A stretch of DNA of 60,695 nt from Vulcanimicrobiota bacterium (GTDB lineage: Bacteria > Vulcanimicrobiota > Xenobia > Xenobiales > JADMJV01): NCBI GenBank assembly GCA_019637395.1, contig JAHBVR010000029.1, positions 1-60,695 on the forward strand, given 5' to 3'. A model generated the notes under the pieces. It was not told where the DNA came from. It saw nothing but the letters and a program-made list of their open reading frames with translations, and ran no database searches. Shown here one piece after another: positions 24,025-33,075 of the stretch. The position numbers and the translations under genes are program-made. The first letter of the stretch is position 1; each line of letters starts with the position of its first letter.

Positions 24025-26459
24025 AAATCGAGGTTCCGGAATTCTCTCTGGTGCTGTTGATGGGAGCTTCGGGGTCGGGCAAGTCAAGCTTCGCGCGGCG
24101 CCATTTTTTGCCCACCGAGACGATTTCCTCGGACTTTTGCCGCGGGCTGGTCAGCGATGACGAGAACGACCAGTCCTGTTCGGAGCATGCTTTCGAGATT
24201 TTGCACACCATCGTGGCCAAGCGCTTGCAACTGGGGCGGCTGACGGTGGTCGACGCCACCCATGTGCAGCCGGAAGGGCGCCGGCCGTTGCTGAGCTTGG
24301 CGCGCAAGTATCATGTGCTGCCCTGCGTGATCGTCTTTGATCTGCCCGAGGAGGTGTGCCACCAGCGCAACGCTTCGCGGCCGGACCGCCAGTTCGGTCC
24401 GCATGTGGTACGCAATCATACACGGGCTCTGCGACGTTCGTTGCGGGGCTTGAAGGCTGAGGGCTTTCGCTATGTGTATCGGATGCATTCGACAGAGGAA
24501 GTGGAACAGGCCACCGTCGGCCGGCTCAAGGTCTGGAACGATAAGCGGGAGGAGACGGGTCCTTTCGACATCATTGGGGATATTCACGGCTGCCTGCCCG
24601 AGCTGGAGGCCTTGCTGGAGCGCCTGGGGACGGAACGTAAACTGATCTTTCTGGGCGATCTGGTGGATCGCGGTCCGGACAGTCCGGGGGTGTTACGGCG
24701 GGTGATGGAACTGGTGGGAGCGGGCCGGGCCCTGTGCCTGCCGGGCAATCACGATATGAAGTTGCTCAGGCATCTGAACGGCAAGCGGGTGCAGTTGACC
24801 CACGGGCTGGCCGAGACGGTGGAGCAACTGCAGGCGGAGCCGGCCGAGTTTTTGGAGCAGGTCAAGAAGTTTTTGGACGGGCTGGTCAGCCACTATCAAC
24901 TGGACGGGGGCCGCTTGATCGTGGCTCACGCGGGGCTGAAAGCCGAGATGCAGGGACGCACTTCCGGGGCCGTGCGCGAATTTTGTCTCTACGGCGAAAC
25001 CACCGGGGAGACCGACGAGTTCGGTTTGCCGGTGCGCTGGAACTGGGCGGCCGAGTATCGCGGCAGGGCCACCGTGGTCTACGGGCATACGCCCGTTTTA
25101 GAACCCGAGTGGTTGAACAAGACCATCAACATCGACACCGGCTGTGTCTTTGGCGGTAAGCTGACGGCGCTGCGCTATCCCGAGATGGAGATGGTGCAGG
25201 TGGAGGCGGCGCGGACCTACGCGCAGCCGGTCAGGCCGCTGCAGTCCTCGGCGCCGGGGGTGGAAACGGATGGGCTGGACCTGGCGGATTTCCTGGGGCG
25301 GCGCACGCTGGCCACGCGCTACCTGCGGCGTATGACCATTCAAGAGGATTTCAGTATCGCCGCGCTGGAGTCGCTGTCGCGGTTTGCGGTGGATCCGCGC
25401 TGGTTGATTTATCTGCCGCCCACCATGTCGCCGCCGGAGACCTCCCAGCAGGAGGGCTATCTGGAACATCCGCTGGAGGCGCTGCAGAGCTATCAGGGCA
25501 AGGTGATTTGCCAGGAAAAGCATATGGGCTCGCGAGCGGTGGTGGTGGTGTGCCGCCATCCGGAAGCGGCCGCTCGCCATTTCTGGGACGTTGCCGGGAT
25601 CGGCTGTATTTATACCCGCACGGGGCGGCCGTTTTTCGATGATGCCGAGATGGAGATGGGGTTATTGCAGCGGCTGCAGGCGGCTCTGGAGGTGAGCGGG
25701 CTGTGGGACGAGCTGGGGACTTCCTGGATGTGCCTGGATTGCGAGTTGATGCCCTGGAACCTGAAGGCCCAGGCTTTGCTCAAGGACCAGTACGCGGCCG
25801 TGGGCAGCGCGGCGCTGGCTCATCTGCAGGCGGCCCTGGAAGTGGTGCCTGAGTCGCTGCGTGGGCGGTATCAGCAGAAGTTGGACGACGCTTATCGCTA
25901 TCGGCAGGCCTATCAGCGCTATTGTTGGGACACGCCTACTCTGGAACAGATCCGATTGGCGCCGTTTCACTTGTTGGCCAGCGAGGGGCAGGTGCACAGC
26001 GGGCGGCCGCATCGCTGGCATCTACAGCAGTTCGAGCGGTTAGGGCGACAGGATCCGATTTTTGCGCCCACTGGCTGGCTCGAGTTCTCGCTTGAGGAGG
26101 ACCCGGCCCCGGTGGTGGAGTGGTGGCTGTCGCTGACGGCGTCCGGGGGCGAGGGCATGGTGATCAAGCCGGAGCATTGGCTGGCCCGGGATGAGCACGG
26201 TCTGGTGCAGCCGGCGGTGAAGTGCCGGGGCAAGGAGTATCTGCGCATCATCTACGGGCCCGATTACGATCAGCCAGACCAGTTGCTGCGGTTGCGCAAG
26301 CGCGGACTGGGGCGCAAGCGCTCGCTGGCCTTGCGCGAGTTCGCCCTGGGCCTGGAGGGACTGGAGCGCTTCGTGGCCCACGAGTCGCTGGCCCGGGTGC
26401 ACGAGTGCGCTTTTGGCGTGCTGGCGCTGGAGAGCGAACCGGTCGACCCCAGGTTGTAG
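24021..26459 (+). CDS. pnkp: polynucleotide kinase-phosphatase-ligase (RNA repair)
   Basis: 812 residues, a three-domain enzyme. The N-terminal kinase has the P-loop GASGSGKSS (residues 15-23). The central metallophosphatase has DIHGC, GDLVDRGPDSPG, GNHD and GHTPVLEP (about 185-360). The C-terminal adenylyltransferase-ligase has motif I EKHMGSRA with the nucleotidyl Lys at residue 500 and later GEGMVIKP. It heals 5'-OH and 2',3'-cyclic phosphate ends left by ribotoxins, with Hen1 needed for sealing in the studied systems. The 4-base overlap with hen1 gives equal synthesis. The length is slightly below that of the clostridial enzyme. This is a known system and nothing looks broken. Confidence 0.95.
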   Translation: MKIEVPEFSLVLLMGASGSGKSSFARRHFLPTETISSDFCRGLVSDDENDQSCSEHAFEILHTIVAKRLQLGRLTVVDATHVQPEGRRPLLSLARKYHVLPCVIVFDLPEEVCHQRNASRPDRQFGPHVVRNHTRALRRSLRGLKAEGFRYVYRMHSTEEVEQATVGRLKVWNDKREETGPFDIIGDIHGCLPELEALLERLGTERKLIFLGDLVDRGPDSPGVLRRVMELVGAGRALCLPGNHDMKLLRHLNGKRVQLTHGLAETVEQLQAEPAEFLEQVKKFLDGLVSHYQLDGGRLIVAHAGLKAEMQGRTSGAVREFCLYGETTGETDEFGLPVRWNWAAEYRGRATVVYGHTPVLEPEWLNKTINIDTGCVFGGKLTALRYPEMEMVQVEAARTYAQPVRPLQSSAPGVETDGLDLADFLGRRTLATRYLRRMTIQEDFSIAALESLSRFAVDPRWLIYLPPTMSPPETSQQEGYLEHPLEALQSYQGKVICQEKHMGSRAVVVVCRHPEAAARHFWDVAGIGCIYTRTGRPFFDDAEMEMGLLQRLQAALEVSGLWDELGTSWMCLDCELMPWNLKAQALLKDQYAAVGSAALAHLQAALEVVPESLRGRYQQKLDDAYRYRQAYQRYCWDTPTLEQIRLAPFHLLASEGQVHSGRPHRWHLQQFERLGRQDPIFAPTGWLEFSLEEDPAPVVEWWLSLTASGGEGMVIKPEHWLARDEHGLVQPAVKCRGKEYLRIIYGPDYDQPDQLLRLRKRGLGRKRSLALREFALGLEGLERFVAHESLARVHECAFGVLALESEPVDPRL

Positions 26460-26488
26460 TGGACCGGAGCGGCTATTGGGCGGATGAG

Positions 26489-26690
26489 GTGCGCGATTGG
26501 GCGCTCGGATGTGCGCGAGCTGGCGCACCTGGCGGGAGGTGCGCGATTGGGCGCTCGGATGTGCGCGAGCTGGCGCGCCTGGCGGGAGGTGCGCGATTGG
26601 GCGCTCGGATGTGCGCGAGCTGGCGCACCTGGCGGAAGGTGCGCGATTGGGCGCTCGGATATGCGCGAGCTGGCGCGCCTGGCGGAAGGT
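26489..26690 (+). repeat. four 50-bp tandem repeats of a 40-nt palindromic element
   Basis: Four direct copies start at 26489, 26539, 26589 and 26639 with an exact 50-base period. Each holds a 40-base element with outer arms GTGCGC and GCGCAC and an inner stem GCTCG/CGAGC around ATGTGC, plus a 10-base spacer CTGGCGGGAG or CTGGCGGAAG. In copies 2 and 4 the right outer arm is GCGCGC, which still pairs as a wobble in RNA. The array fills the space between the convergent pnkp gene and the minus-strand gene ending at 26695. It is flanked by near-direct repeats TATTGGGCG(G)ATGAGGTG at 26474-26491 and 26696-26712. A diverged single copy is at 36659. Confidence 0.9.
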
Positions 26691-26694
26691 GTTG

Positions 26695-28101
26695 TTATTG
26701 GGCGATGAGGTGAGCGGGGACGGGGGCCTGGATTTCGATTTCGCCGCCTTCATAGAGCAGGCTGTAGGTGCCGGGGGCACTCTCCTGGGCGCTGACTTCC
26801 TGGTTGCCGTGGTTTTTGGACTGGTAGCTGGCGCTGATTTTGTCGCCCTTGTGGGTGAGCTGGAGCTTGCCTGAGAGGACAGTTTGCTCCAGGCGAATGT
26901 GATTGTCCAGGGTCTGGGTGAGAGTGCCGAAGTGGTTGTTGATGTGCACGCGGCCCTGCTTGTCGACCTGGCCGGGAAAGCTCTGGCGATAGGCGCCGGC
27001 TTCGATGGTGACTTCGTTATCCTGGTTGTGCAGGGAGACGTTGTGGAAGTCGACCCGGGCGGGCAGATCTTCCACGAAGACCGGCGTGAGAACGGAATCC
27101 GGCAGCGGACCGTGACGGACGTCCAGGGTAAGCTTCAGGTCGGAATTTCGTTCGGCGGGGATGACCAGTTTGCCGGGAACTCCGCTGCCGGTGAAGGGCT
27201 GCGGCAGGTCCGGGGTCTGCACGCCGTACCAGCTACGGCCGTAGTCGTTGCGGACGTAGGCGGTGCCGTCGGCGTTGAGCTGCGTTTCGGTGGTGCGGCC
27301 CAGTTCCAGATCTTGCTGGTAAGAGAAGCCGTCGCTATCCCAGGAAACGTCGCTGAGGGCATGGACCTGCATTTTGCCCTGCTGGTCGAAGCGGTATTGA
27401 AAAACGCTGAGGTTGTCCTCGTTCGGGTCACCGTTGTCGACGGCGATAATCGCCTGGGGTTGGTCGACGGTGGGCAGGCTCAGGGTGCCGGGAAAGGTAA
27501 CCGATCTATCGGCCCAACTCATGGTTACTTCCTGCTCGGCGGGGTTCTCGCGCAGGACTATGGGCCGGTCACCGGCGATGGTGACCGAGCGTTCAAGCAG
27601 GTTGGCCGAGCCGGTCTCTTTGATTTCCACCGGGTTTTGGAAAGCGAAGTCGTTGAGGAAGCGGGCGTCGGTGACCCGGTCGCCCTGCACGCTGAGCAGC
27701 GTTTCCGCCTTCTGCTGAGCCAGTTGGCCCAGTTGATCGGCCTGGGCGGAGATGCCCTTGCGGTGGGATTGAGTCAGGCGACTGCCGATCCAGAAGCCGG
27801 CGGCGGCCAGTCCGGCCAGGCCGGCGCTGGCGCCCAAGACGGGCAGGCTGTGATTGGCGAACAGGGCGATGGCCGCGCTGGAGGCGGCTCCCAGGGTCGA
27901 GGCCAGGCCGACTCCCTGGCTGATCCTGGCCGCCAGGGGTTTTTCCGAGGTGGCGCGCCGGTTGGCATGCTCGACCATGTCTCGCACGGTGCCGCCCTGG
28001 AAGCTGTCGACCGCCCGGCGGTCGGCTTCCGGCAACTGGCGCAGCAACTGGTTGCGCGTGAGGTTGAGGGCGGTGGTATTGAGCTGGATTTGCATAGCCA
28101 T
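26695..28101 (-). CDS. hypothetical protein with membrane hairpin and beta-rich C-terminus
   Basis: 468 residues. The first about 60 are helical (LNLTRNQLLRQLPEADRRAV). Two adjacent hydrophobic helices (about 65-105: STLGAASSAAIALFA, VLGASAGLAGLAAAGFWIG) probably form a membrane hairpin. A short coiled segment (DQLGQLAQQKAETLL) leads to about 330 residues of strand-rich, polar sequence, ending in ISASYQSKNHGNQEVSA. I know no family. No N-terminal signal peptide is seen. The minus-strand neighbour upstream is a DUF1444-like gene. The final codons lie against the tandem repeat array, which may have grown from a duplicate of this gene's 3' end. Confidence 0.6.
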   Translation of the reverse strand: MAMQIQLNTTALNLTRNQLLRQLPEADRRAVDSFQGGTVRDMVEHANRRATSEKPLAARISQGVGLASTLGAASSAAIALFANHSLPVLGASAGLAGLAAAGFWIGSRLTQSHRKGISAQADQLGQLAQQKAETLLSVQGDRVTDARFLNDFAFQNPVEIKETGSANLLERSVTIAGDRPIVLRENPAEQEVTMSWADRSVTFPGTLSLPTVDQPQAIIAVDNGDPNEDNLSVFQYRFDQQGKMQVHALSDVSWDSDGFSYQQDLELGRTTETQLNADGTAYVRNDYGRSWYGVQTPDLPQPFTGSGVPGKLVIPAERNSDLKLTLDVRHGPLPDSVLTPVFVEDLPARVDFHNVSLHNQDNEVTIEAGAYRQSFPGQVDKQGRVHINNHFGTLTQTLDNHIRLEQTVLSGKLQLTHKGDKISASYQSKNHGNQEVSAQESAPGTYSLLYEGGEIEIQAPVPAHLIAQ

Positions 28102-28132
28102 GGCAGAGTAACCGATAGGCCTTAAGGATCTC

Positions 28133-28678
28133 TCAAAGTTCCGTGTAAAGGTGCCAGGCCGCCTCGCGCCAGACGAACAGTTCCCGGCTCAGGGCGCGCG
28201 GGCCGGCGTGTTCGTAGGCGGCCTCCAATAATTTGCGCATGGCCAGCTGGCCTTCGAAGTGGTCGGAGCTGGTGAACATGATGCGGTCCCGGCCCGGCAC
28301 GCCCACCACCAGTTCGCCGGTCAGGCGGGTGGCCAGCTGATCCCAGACGTGGTCCAGCAGGAGCAGGCAGGATTCCAGGCCGTTGCCCACTTTGAGGGAG
28401 GTGAAGACGGGGCGGTCGGTTTCCAGGCCGAATTTGAGGCCGCTGATTTCCTGGCCGCTCATGGAGGTAAGGCGGGCGTTCAAATTATCCAGGCCGCGCT
28501 GCCGGAGCAGCGCCGGGTCCAGTCCGAGTTCTTGCACCTGGGCGGTGGTCAGGGCCGGTTCTTCGTCCACTGCAAAGGTAACGCGCAAATCGCCCACCAG
28601 GGGCTGGCTGAAAACATCTCCCTGGACAAGAGAATCTTGCTGCTGAATCCTCGGCAATATCTTCTCCACGTTGAGCAT
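28133..28678 (-). CDS. DUF1444 (YtpQ)-like protein
   Basis: 181 residues. The pattern follows the DUF1444/YtpQ family: LRVTFAVDEEPALTTAQVQELGLDP (a short strand, then a helix with L..G), LDNLNARLT (NL in the conserved helix), GLESCLLLLDHVWDQLA and ELVVGVPGRDRIMFTSS (VPxRD). No signal peptide or membrane span is seen, so it should be cytoplasmic. The family has no known biochemical role. It is 31 bases upstream of the membrane-hairpin gene on the same strand and divergent from the chemoreceptor gene. Confidence 0.6.
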   Translation of the reverse strand: MLNVEKILPRIQQQDSLVQGDVFSQPLVGDLRVTFAVDEEPALTTAQVQELGLDPALLRQRGLDNLNARLTSMSGQEISGLKFGLETDRPVFTSLKVGNGLESCLLLLDHVWDQLATRLTGELVVGVPGRDRIMFTSSDHFEGQLAMRKLLEAAYEHAGPRALSRELFVWREAAWHLYTEL

Positions 28679-28737
28679 GCCGCCCGGTTCTTGAGCCCGG
28701 GGGAGATCTCCCGCCCCTGGCCAAGGCTAATCAACCT

Positions 28738-30372
28738 ATGAGTCAAGAAACTCACCCAAGTTACGCCGCCAAGACGCTGGTGCGAGCGGGACTCCTGACC
28801 ATTATGGCCCTTACCGCCTTGCTGGTGGTGGCCGCTCTGTGGTTGGGAGACCAGATGAACAACCAGTTGGCCTGGACCGACCACACCCACAACGTGCGCA
28901 GCCTGCTCAACCATCTGGAACGCGATCTGCTCGAGGCGGAATCGGCCGAACGGGCTTACCTGTATACCGGCGACGAAGCTCGCCTGGACGATTACAACAG
29001 CGTCCAGAACGTCAGTGGTAAAATCGAGCAGTTGCAGACAGAGGTCTCGGACAATCGCGAGCAGGTCGCTCGGATGGCCGATCTGCGCCAGTTGGTGGAC
29101 GCCAAGCTGACTTTTATGGCTCGTTGCATCTCCCTCAAACGCAACGTTCATGAAATGGAACTGCGCGATTTGATGGCCACCAATACGGGGGTGAAGCTGG
29201 CTCGCGACATCCACAACAAGATCGCGGAGATGTACGGAGTCGAAGCCAGCCTGCTGGAAGTTCGCCGGGGGGCCGTTTCTCGTTCTCAGACCGGGCTTAA
29301 CGTCTTGCTCCTTTTTGGTCTGGGAGTGGAGCTGCTGGTGGGTTTCTCCATTCTGGCCTTCCTGGGCCGGCGGCTGGCCCCGCTGGGACCGGCCGCTGAA
29401 CTGGCCGAACGGATCGGCAGTGGAGATTTGACGGCCGAGCCGCTGGAAGTGCGGGTCTATGACGAGGTGGGCCGAGTGAACTCCAACCTCAATCGGATGC
29501 TGGAAAATCTGCGCGCCAACGCCGATCAAAATCAGGCCCACGCCGACGTGGTCAATCAGGCCACCGCGCGGCTGGCGGCTTCCACCAAAGAGCAAGCCGC
29601 CGCTTTGCAACAACAATCGACGGCTTTACAACAAACCTCGGTCACTCTCGAGGAGCTGAGCCAGAGCGCCAACCAGATCTCGGACCGCTCGCGCGAGGTG
29701 GCCTCGCGCGCCGAAGCCACCGCCCAGGCGGCCGGGGCGGGGCTGGAGTCGGTGCGCAAAAGCGCTCGTTCCACGGCCGAGCTGGTCGAGCAAGTTCAGG
29801 TGGTGGCCGAGCGCATCAACGCCCTGGGCGAAAAGACCGACGCCATCCGTAGCATCGTGCTTTCCGTCAACGATATCGCCGAGCGCTCCAATGTGCTGGC
29901 GCTTAACGCGGCCATTCTGGCGGCGGCCGCCGGCAGCGAAGGCAAGGGCTTCACGGTGGTGGCCAACGAAATGAAGAGCCTGGCCGACCAGTGTAAGGAG
30001 GCCACCATCCAGGTGCGCGATTTACTGGGCGAAGTGGAACGCGGCATTCAGGCCTCGGTGGTGCTGATCGAGGAGGCCGGGCGGCGCGGCCTGGCGGGCA
30101 GCGCCTTCACCGACGAGGCCTCGGTGTCCATTCACCAGTTGAACTCGCAAGTCCACGACGGCACCATGGCCTTCTCCCAGATTGTGGCCGCCACCAGCCA
30201 GCAGAAGCTGGCTTTCGACCAGGTAAGCGAGGCCTTGCTGAGCATTCGCCAGGCCTCCCAACAGACCACGGCCACCACTCAACAGCTCGAAGAAACCACT
30301 CGGGAACTTTATCGCCTGAGCGGGCAACTGGTCAAATCGATTGAGTCTTATCGCCGCAAGCCCGGCCCCTAG
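28738..30372 (+). CDS. methyl-accepting chemotaxis protein with CHASE3 sensor, altered tip
   Basis: 544 residues. TM1 (LTIMALTALLVVAALWLG) is followed by an extracytoplasmic CHASE3-type four-helix domain (VRSLLNHLERDLLEAESAERAYLYTGDEARLDDY), TM2 (LLLFGLGVELLVGFSILAFL), HAMP and a long signalling coiled coil. The hairpin tip is unusual: it reads IAERSNVLALNAAILAAAAGSEGKGF, where receptors normally have NAAxEAARAGE. The Glu, Arg and second Glu used for trimer and CheA contacts are thus replaced by Leu, Ala and Ser. It may signal through a non-standard partner or be weakly active. No che genes are nearby. Confidence 0.88.
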   Translation: MSQETHPSYAAKTLVRAGLLTIMALTALLVVAALWLGDQMNNQLAWTDHTHNVRSLLNHLERDLLEAESAERAYLYTGDEARLDDYNSVQNVSGKIEQLQTEVSDNREQVARMADLRQLVDAKLTFMARCISLKRNVHEMELRDLMATNTGVKLARDIHNKIAEMYGVEASLLEVRRGAVSRSQTGLNVLLLFGLGVELLVGFSILAFLGRRLAPLGPAAELAERIGSGDLTAEPLEVRVYDEVGRVNSNLNRMLENLRANADQNQAHADVVNQATARLAASTKEQAAALQQQSTALQQTSVTLEELSQSANQISDRSREVASRAEATAQAAGAGLESVRKSARSTAELVEQVQVVAERINALGEKTDAIRSIVLSVNDIAERSNVLALNAAILAAAAGSEGKGFTVVANEMKSLADQCKEATIQVRDLLGEVERGIQASVVLIEEAGRRGLAGSAFTDEASVSIHQLNSQVHDGTMAFSQIVAATSQQKLAFDQVSEALLSIRQASQQTTATTQQLEETTRELYRLSGQLVKSIESYRRKPGP

Positions 30373-31922
30373 TAACTATCCAGCGAGTCGGCCCACTTCT
30401 GGTACTGAGCCACCGCTTTGGCGTCGCCCAGGGAAGCACTGAGAGCCACCAGTTTACCCAGTACCAGACCCAGCTCGGGCGAGCGGCTGCCCACCAGCGC
30501 CTGGCGCCGGGAGAGGACCTGGAGCAGCGTCTGAGAGGCTTCTTTGGGGCAGCCCAGGGCCGCGTCTACAGTCGCCAGATCTTCCATGGCCCGGAGCACC
30601 CAACTTTGTTCTCCCCCCGCGCGCACGGCTCGGTTCAGGTGATGGCGGGCCTCCTGGAGTTGTCCCTGCCTCAGCAGACAGTGCCCATACTGAGCTCGCA
30701 CTTCCTCGGAGCGCACCGGGTCGGCGCTCAGGTAGGGCCCGAAGCAACGGGCCGCCCGGGCGAAATCGGCTCGCAGATAGGCGTGTTCGCCGGCTCGGAA
30801 GAGCAACCGCGAGGTGGTGTGGTGGCGGGCGCCCTTGATGGCCAGATGGGCCCGGGCGGCCTCCCAGATCTCCTCGGGGCTGCCTTCAAACTCCGGCGCT
30901 GAGCGGCGCTGCAACAAATCCAGGCGTAGCTGGTCGAGGCGATTGTGCACCCCCAGGGCTTGTTGCAGTTCCAATGCCAGGGCCGGCTGGTTGGCGGCGG
31001 CCGCCCGCTCCAGCGCCCACAAGGCCACCGGGCGCATTTGAGCGGGTCGCCAACCACCCAGAAACAGCTCCAGAGCCTCATCCAGCCCGCGCCTCAGTTG
31101 AGCCTGAAGATAGGCGCAAATCCGCTCGTAACGCTCATTCTCCACGATCGACTGGAGGGACAGATCGCGATCGAGTTCGGCGCAGGCGATCCACATTTGC
31201 ATGCCCAGTCCCTCGAGATGGAACGGCAGGGGCATTTCGTAGCCGCGCCCCAGGTAAATCCAGCGGCAGGTCTCGGGAAGGTCACCCAACCAGAGACTGG
31301 CCTGTAAGGGAGCGGAATGGGCCAGTTGGTGGCGGGCCGGATGCTCGCCCCCGCTCAGGCCGCCGCCCAGCTCCAGGACGAAACAGGAATCCGGCGCGGC
31401 CAGGGAGGCCGACACGCGCCGCCCCTGCGACCAGACTTCGACCGGGCACTCGATGAAGACGCCGGCCAGAGCCTCCAGTTCCCCGCCGGGCCGGCACTCC
31501 ACCGTGAAAACCGTCTCCTCGCCGGCGAATTCCCCGAGTGCGAACTCCTTGGAATAGCGGCCCTCGTGGCCGCCGCTGCGCAAGCGCACCGTGCCGGCCA
31601 CTCCCAGGGCGGCGTTCAGGCCCAGCGCCAGTTCGCGCAAAGCCGGCTGATCGCGTCCGGAGAACAGTCCCTCCAGGGGATTGGCCAGCAGTTCGCGGGG
31701 CAGCACCACTCCCTCGCCGCGAATTTCCAAGTGGCCGGCCTGCGCCCGCAGGTGGACCACGCACGCCCCCATACCGATCAGGAAGCACACCAGGTTGAGC
31801 ACGTAGTGGCGCGGGTTGGGCAGGGCGTAGTCGCGCAATAGCTCGCGGGCGCGGGCTGGATCCATGGTGAAACGGCCCTGTGAATCGAACTCGCCCTGCT
31901 CCAGGTATTGGCTAAGATCCAT
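30369..31922 (-). CDS. TPR protein with possible GHKL-like N-terminal domain
   Basis: 517 residues. The first about 190 have an alpha/beta pattern that faintly recalls Hsp90/GHKL ATPase folds (YVLNLVCFLIGMGA, LEIRGEGVVLP, LRELALGLNAALGVAGTVRL), but the Asn and glycine motifs are not convincing. Residues about 270-510 are helical repeats of TPR kind: YLRADFARAARCFGPYLSAD, GHCLLRQGQLQEARHHLNRA and AALGCPKEASQTLLQVL. No signal peptide is seen. The stop overlaps the chemoreceptor's stop by four bases in convergent orientation. A second TPR protein starts divergently at 31997. Function unknown; scaffolding is likely. Confidence 0.55.
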   Translation of the reverse strand: MDLSQYLEQGEFDSQGRFTMDPARARELLRDYALPNPRHYVLNLVCFLIGMGACVVHLRAQAGHLEIRGEGVVLPRELLANPLEGLFSGRDQPALRELALGLNAALGVAGTVRLRSGGHEGRYSKEFALGEFAGEETVFTVECRPGGELEALAGVFIECPVEVWSQGRRVSASLAAPDSCFVLELGGGLSGGEHPARHQLAHSAPLQASLWLGDLPETCRWIYLGRGYEMPLPFHLEGLGMQMWIACAELDRDLSLQSIVENERYERICAYLQAQLRRGLDEALELFLGGWRPAQMRPVALWALERAAAANQPALALELQQALGVHNRLDQLRLDLLQRRSAPEFEGSPEEIWEAARAHLAIKGARHHTTSRLLFRAGEHAYLRADFARAARCFGPYLSADPVRSEEVRAQYGHCLLRQGQLQEARHHLNRAVRAGGEQSWVLRAMEDLATVDAALGCPKEASQTLLQVLSRRQALVGSRSPELGLVLGKLVALSASLGDAKAVAQYQKWADSLDSY

Positions 31923-31996
31923 CGGGGAAGATTCTCGCTTGCTTTAGAAGCTCCGCCTGGCCAGGACGCAACCGGTGCGGCCGAGAAATAGCTTCG

Positions 31997-32995
31997 GTGA
32001 GCCTCTGCCCCGATTGCCATCAGGATACCGGAGCGACCGAATTTTGCCGGCGCTGCTTCCGCTCGCTGGAACCCACCCCGGCGGGGCGCTTCTCGGCCTT
32101 ACTCGAACAAGGAATGACCCGCCCCGCGCCTCCCTCCCAGTGGGCGGGGCCCGACTTGCTGGCGGTGACCTTTCAGCCCAGGCCGGACGGGCGCCGCCGT
32201 AAGGTCTTCGTGAAGCTGAGTCAACTGGCGGCGGTAGGGTTGGCGCTGGTCGGGTCGGTCGCCGGTCTGCACCTTTACCAGCAGCAAAAATACCGGGAGG
32301 GGGTTCAGCACCGGCTCAACGGCGTGGCCCTGATGCGTCAGGGCGACTTCGAGGGAGCGCACCGCCAGTTGGAGGCCGCCCCCGAGGAAGCGGAGACTTA
32401 TCGAGCGCGCGCCGAACTGGCCGTAGCCGAAGGCCGGTGGCTGGAAGCGGCCGAGCTGTTTCGCAAGATTTCGGTCGATGACGCCGAGGTCAACGCTCAT
32501 GTGGACGCGGCCGCTCAAGAACGAGCTCAGGCTCTGGTCAAGGAAGCACGCCAAAGCCATGATACCGCTCGTGCCTTGAGTTTATCCGACCAGGCCGAGG
32601 CGTTGCTCGACCAGCACCACGCCCGGCCCCAGCAGCGGGCGGCGGTTCATTTCTTGCGCGCGACCCTGTTTGAAAAGCTGGCGCTTCGTTCGGAAGCGGT
32701 GGCTGAATTACAAACCGCCCTACAGTTGGATCCGGCTCACTCCCCGGCCCGCCAGTTGCTGGCGCAATTGACGCCGCGCCCGCGACCCGGTGCGCCGGTG
32801 GTGCACCGGCCGGTAACGCAGCCGCGCACGCTCCCGTCGGTGGAAGTGCCGCGTATGCAGACTCAACCGGGTTACCCCACCTACCAACCCCCGGAGGAGG
32901 ACCTGGAAGACGGGTTGGAAACGCCCGACCCCAACCGGACTCGTTCCAGACCGAACGGACAAAGGCGTTTTCTGAGGAAACCTGCTCGAAATTGA
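31997..32995 (+). CDS. zinc-ribbon, single-membrane-span TPR protein
   Basis: 332 residues from a GTG. The N-terminus has a zinc-ribbon signature CPDCHQDTGATEFCRRC. A membrane helix is at about 75-90 (LAAVGLALVGSVAGLHLY). It is followed by helical TPR-type repeats (RQGDFEGAHRQLEAAPEEAE, VAEGRWLEAAELFRKI, LRSEAVAELQTALQLDPAHSPARQLLAQL) and a basic Pro/Arg-rich tail. The zinc ribbon would be cytoplasmic and the TPRs outside. This layout is common for proteins that gather complexes at the membrane. The gene before it is divergent and the next plus-strand gene follows after 80 bases. Confidence 0.65.
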   Translation: MSLCPDCHQDTGATEFCRRCFRSLEPTPAGRFSALLEQGMTRPAPPSQWAGPDLLAVTFQPRPDGRRRKVFVKLSQLAAVGLALVGSVAGLHLYQQQKYREGVQHRLNGVALMRQGDFEGAHRQLEAAPEEAETYRARAELAVAEGRWLEAAELFRKISVDDAEVNAHVDAAAQERAQALVKEARQSHDTARALSLSDQAEALLDQHHARPQQRAAVHFLRATLFEKLALRSEAVAELQTALQLDPAHSPARQLLAQLTPRPRPGAPVVHRPVTQPRTLPSVEVPRMQTQPGYPTYQPPEEDLEDGLETPDPNRTRSRPNGQRRFLRKPARN

Positions 32996-33075
32996 GGGGC
33001 TACCAGGAATGGAGCAGGCTGATTCCTCACTGAGAAGGCCCAGGACCCTCCTCCAGCCGGAACGAAGGGCCCGGG

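Noticed and set aside
24021-26459. Pnkp with Hen1 as the novel system of this window
   Set aside because: It is a described RNA-repair system, and both proteins have normal length and motifs here.
26489-26690. The tandem repeats as a CRISPR array
   Set aside because: The spacers are identical, only 10 bases long, and the repeats are themselves palindromic over the full unit. No cas gene is near.
26884-28125. A 413-residue plus-strand open frame opposite the gene at 26695-28101
   Set aside because: Its composition is that of a shadow frame, with no motif. The minus-strand gene has a sensible membrane hairpin and strand pattern.
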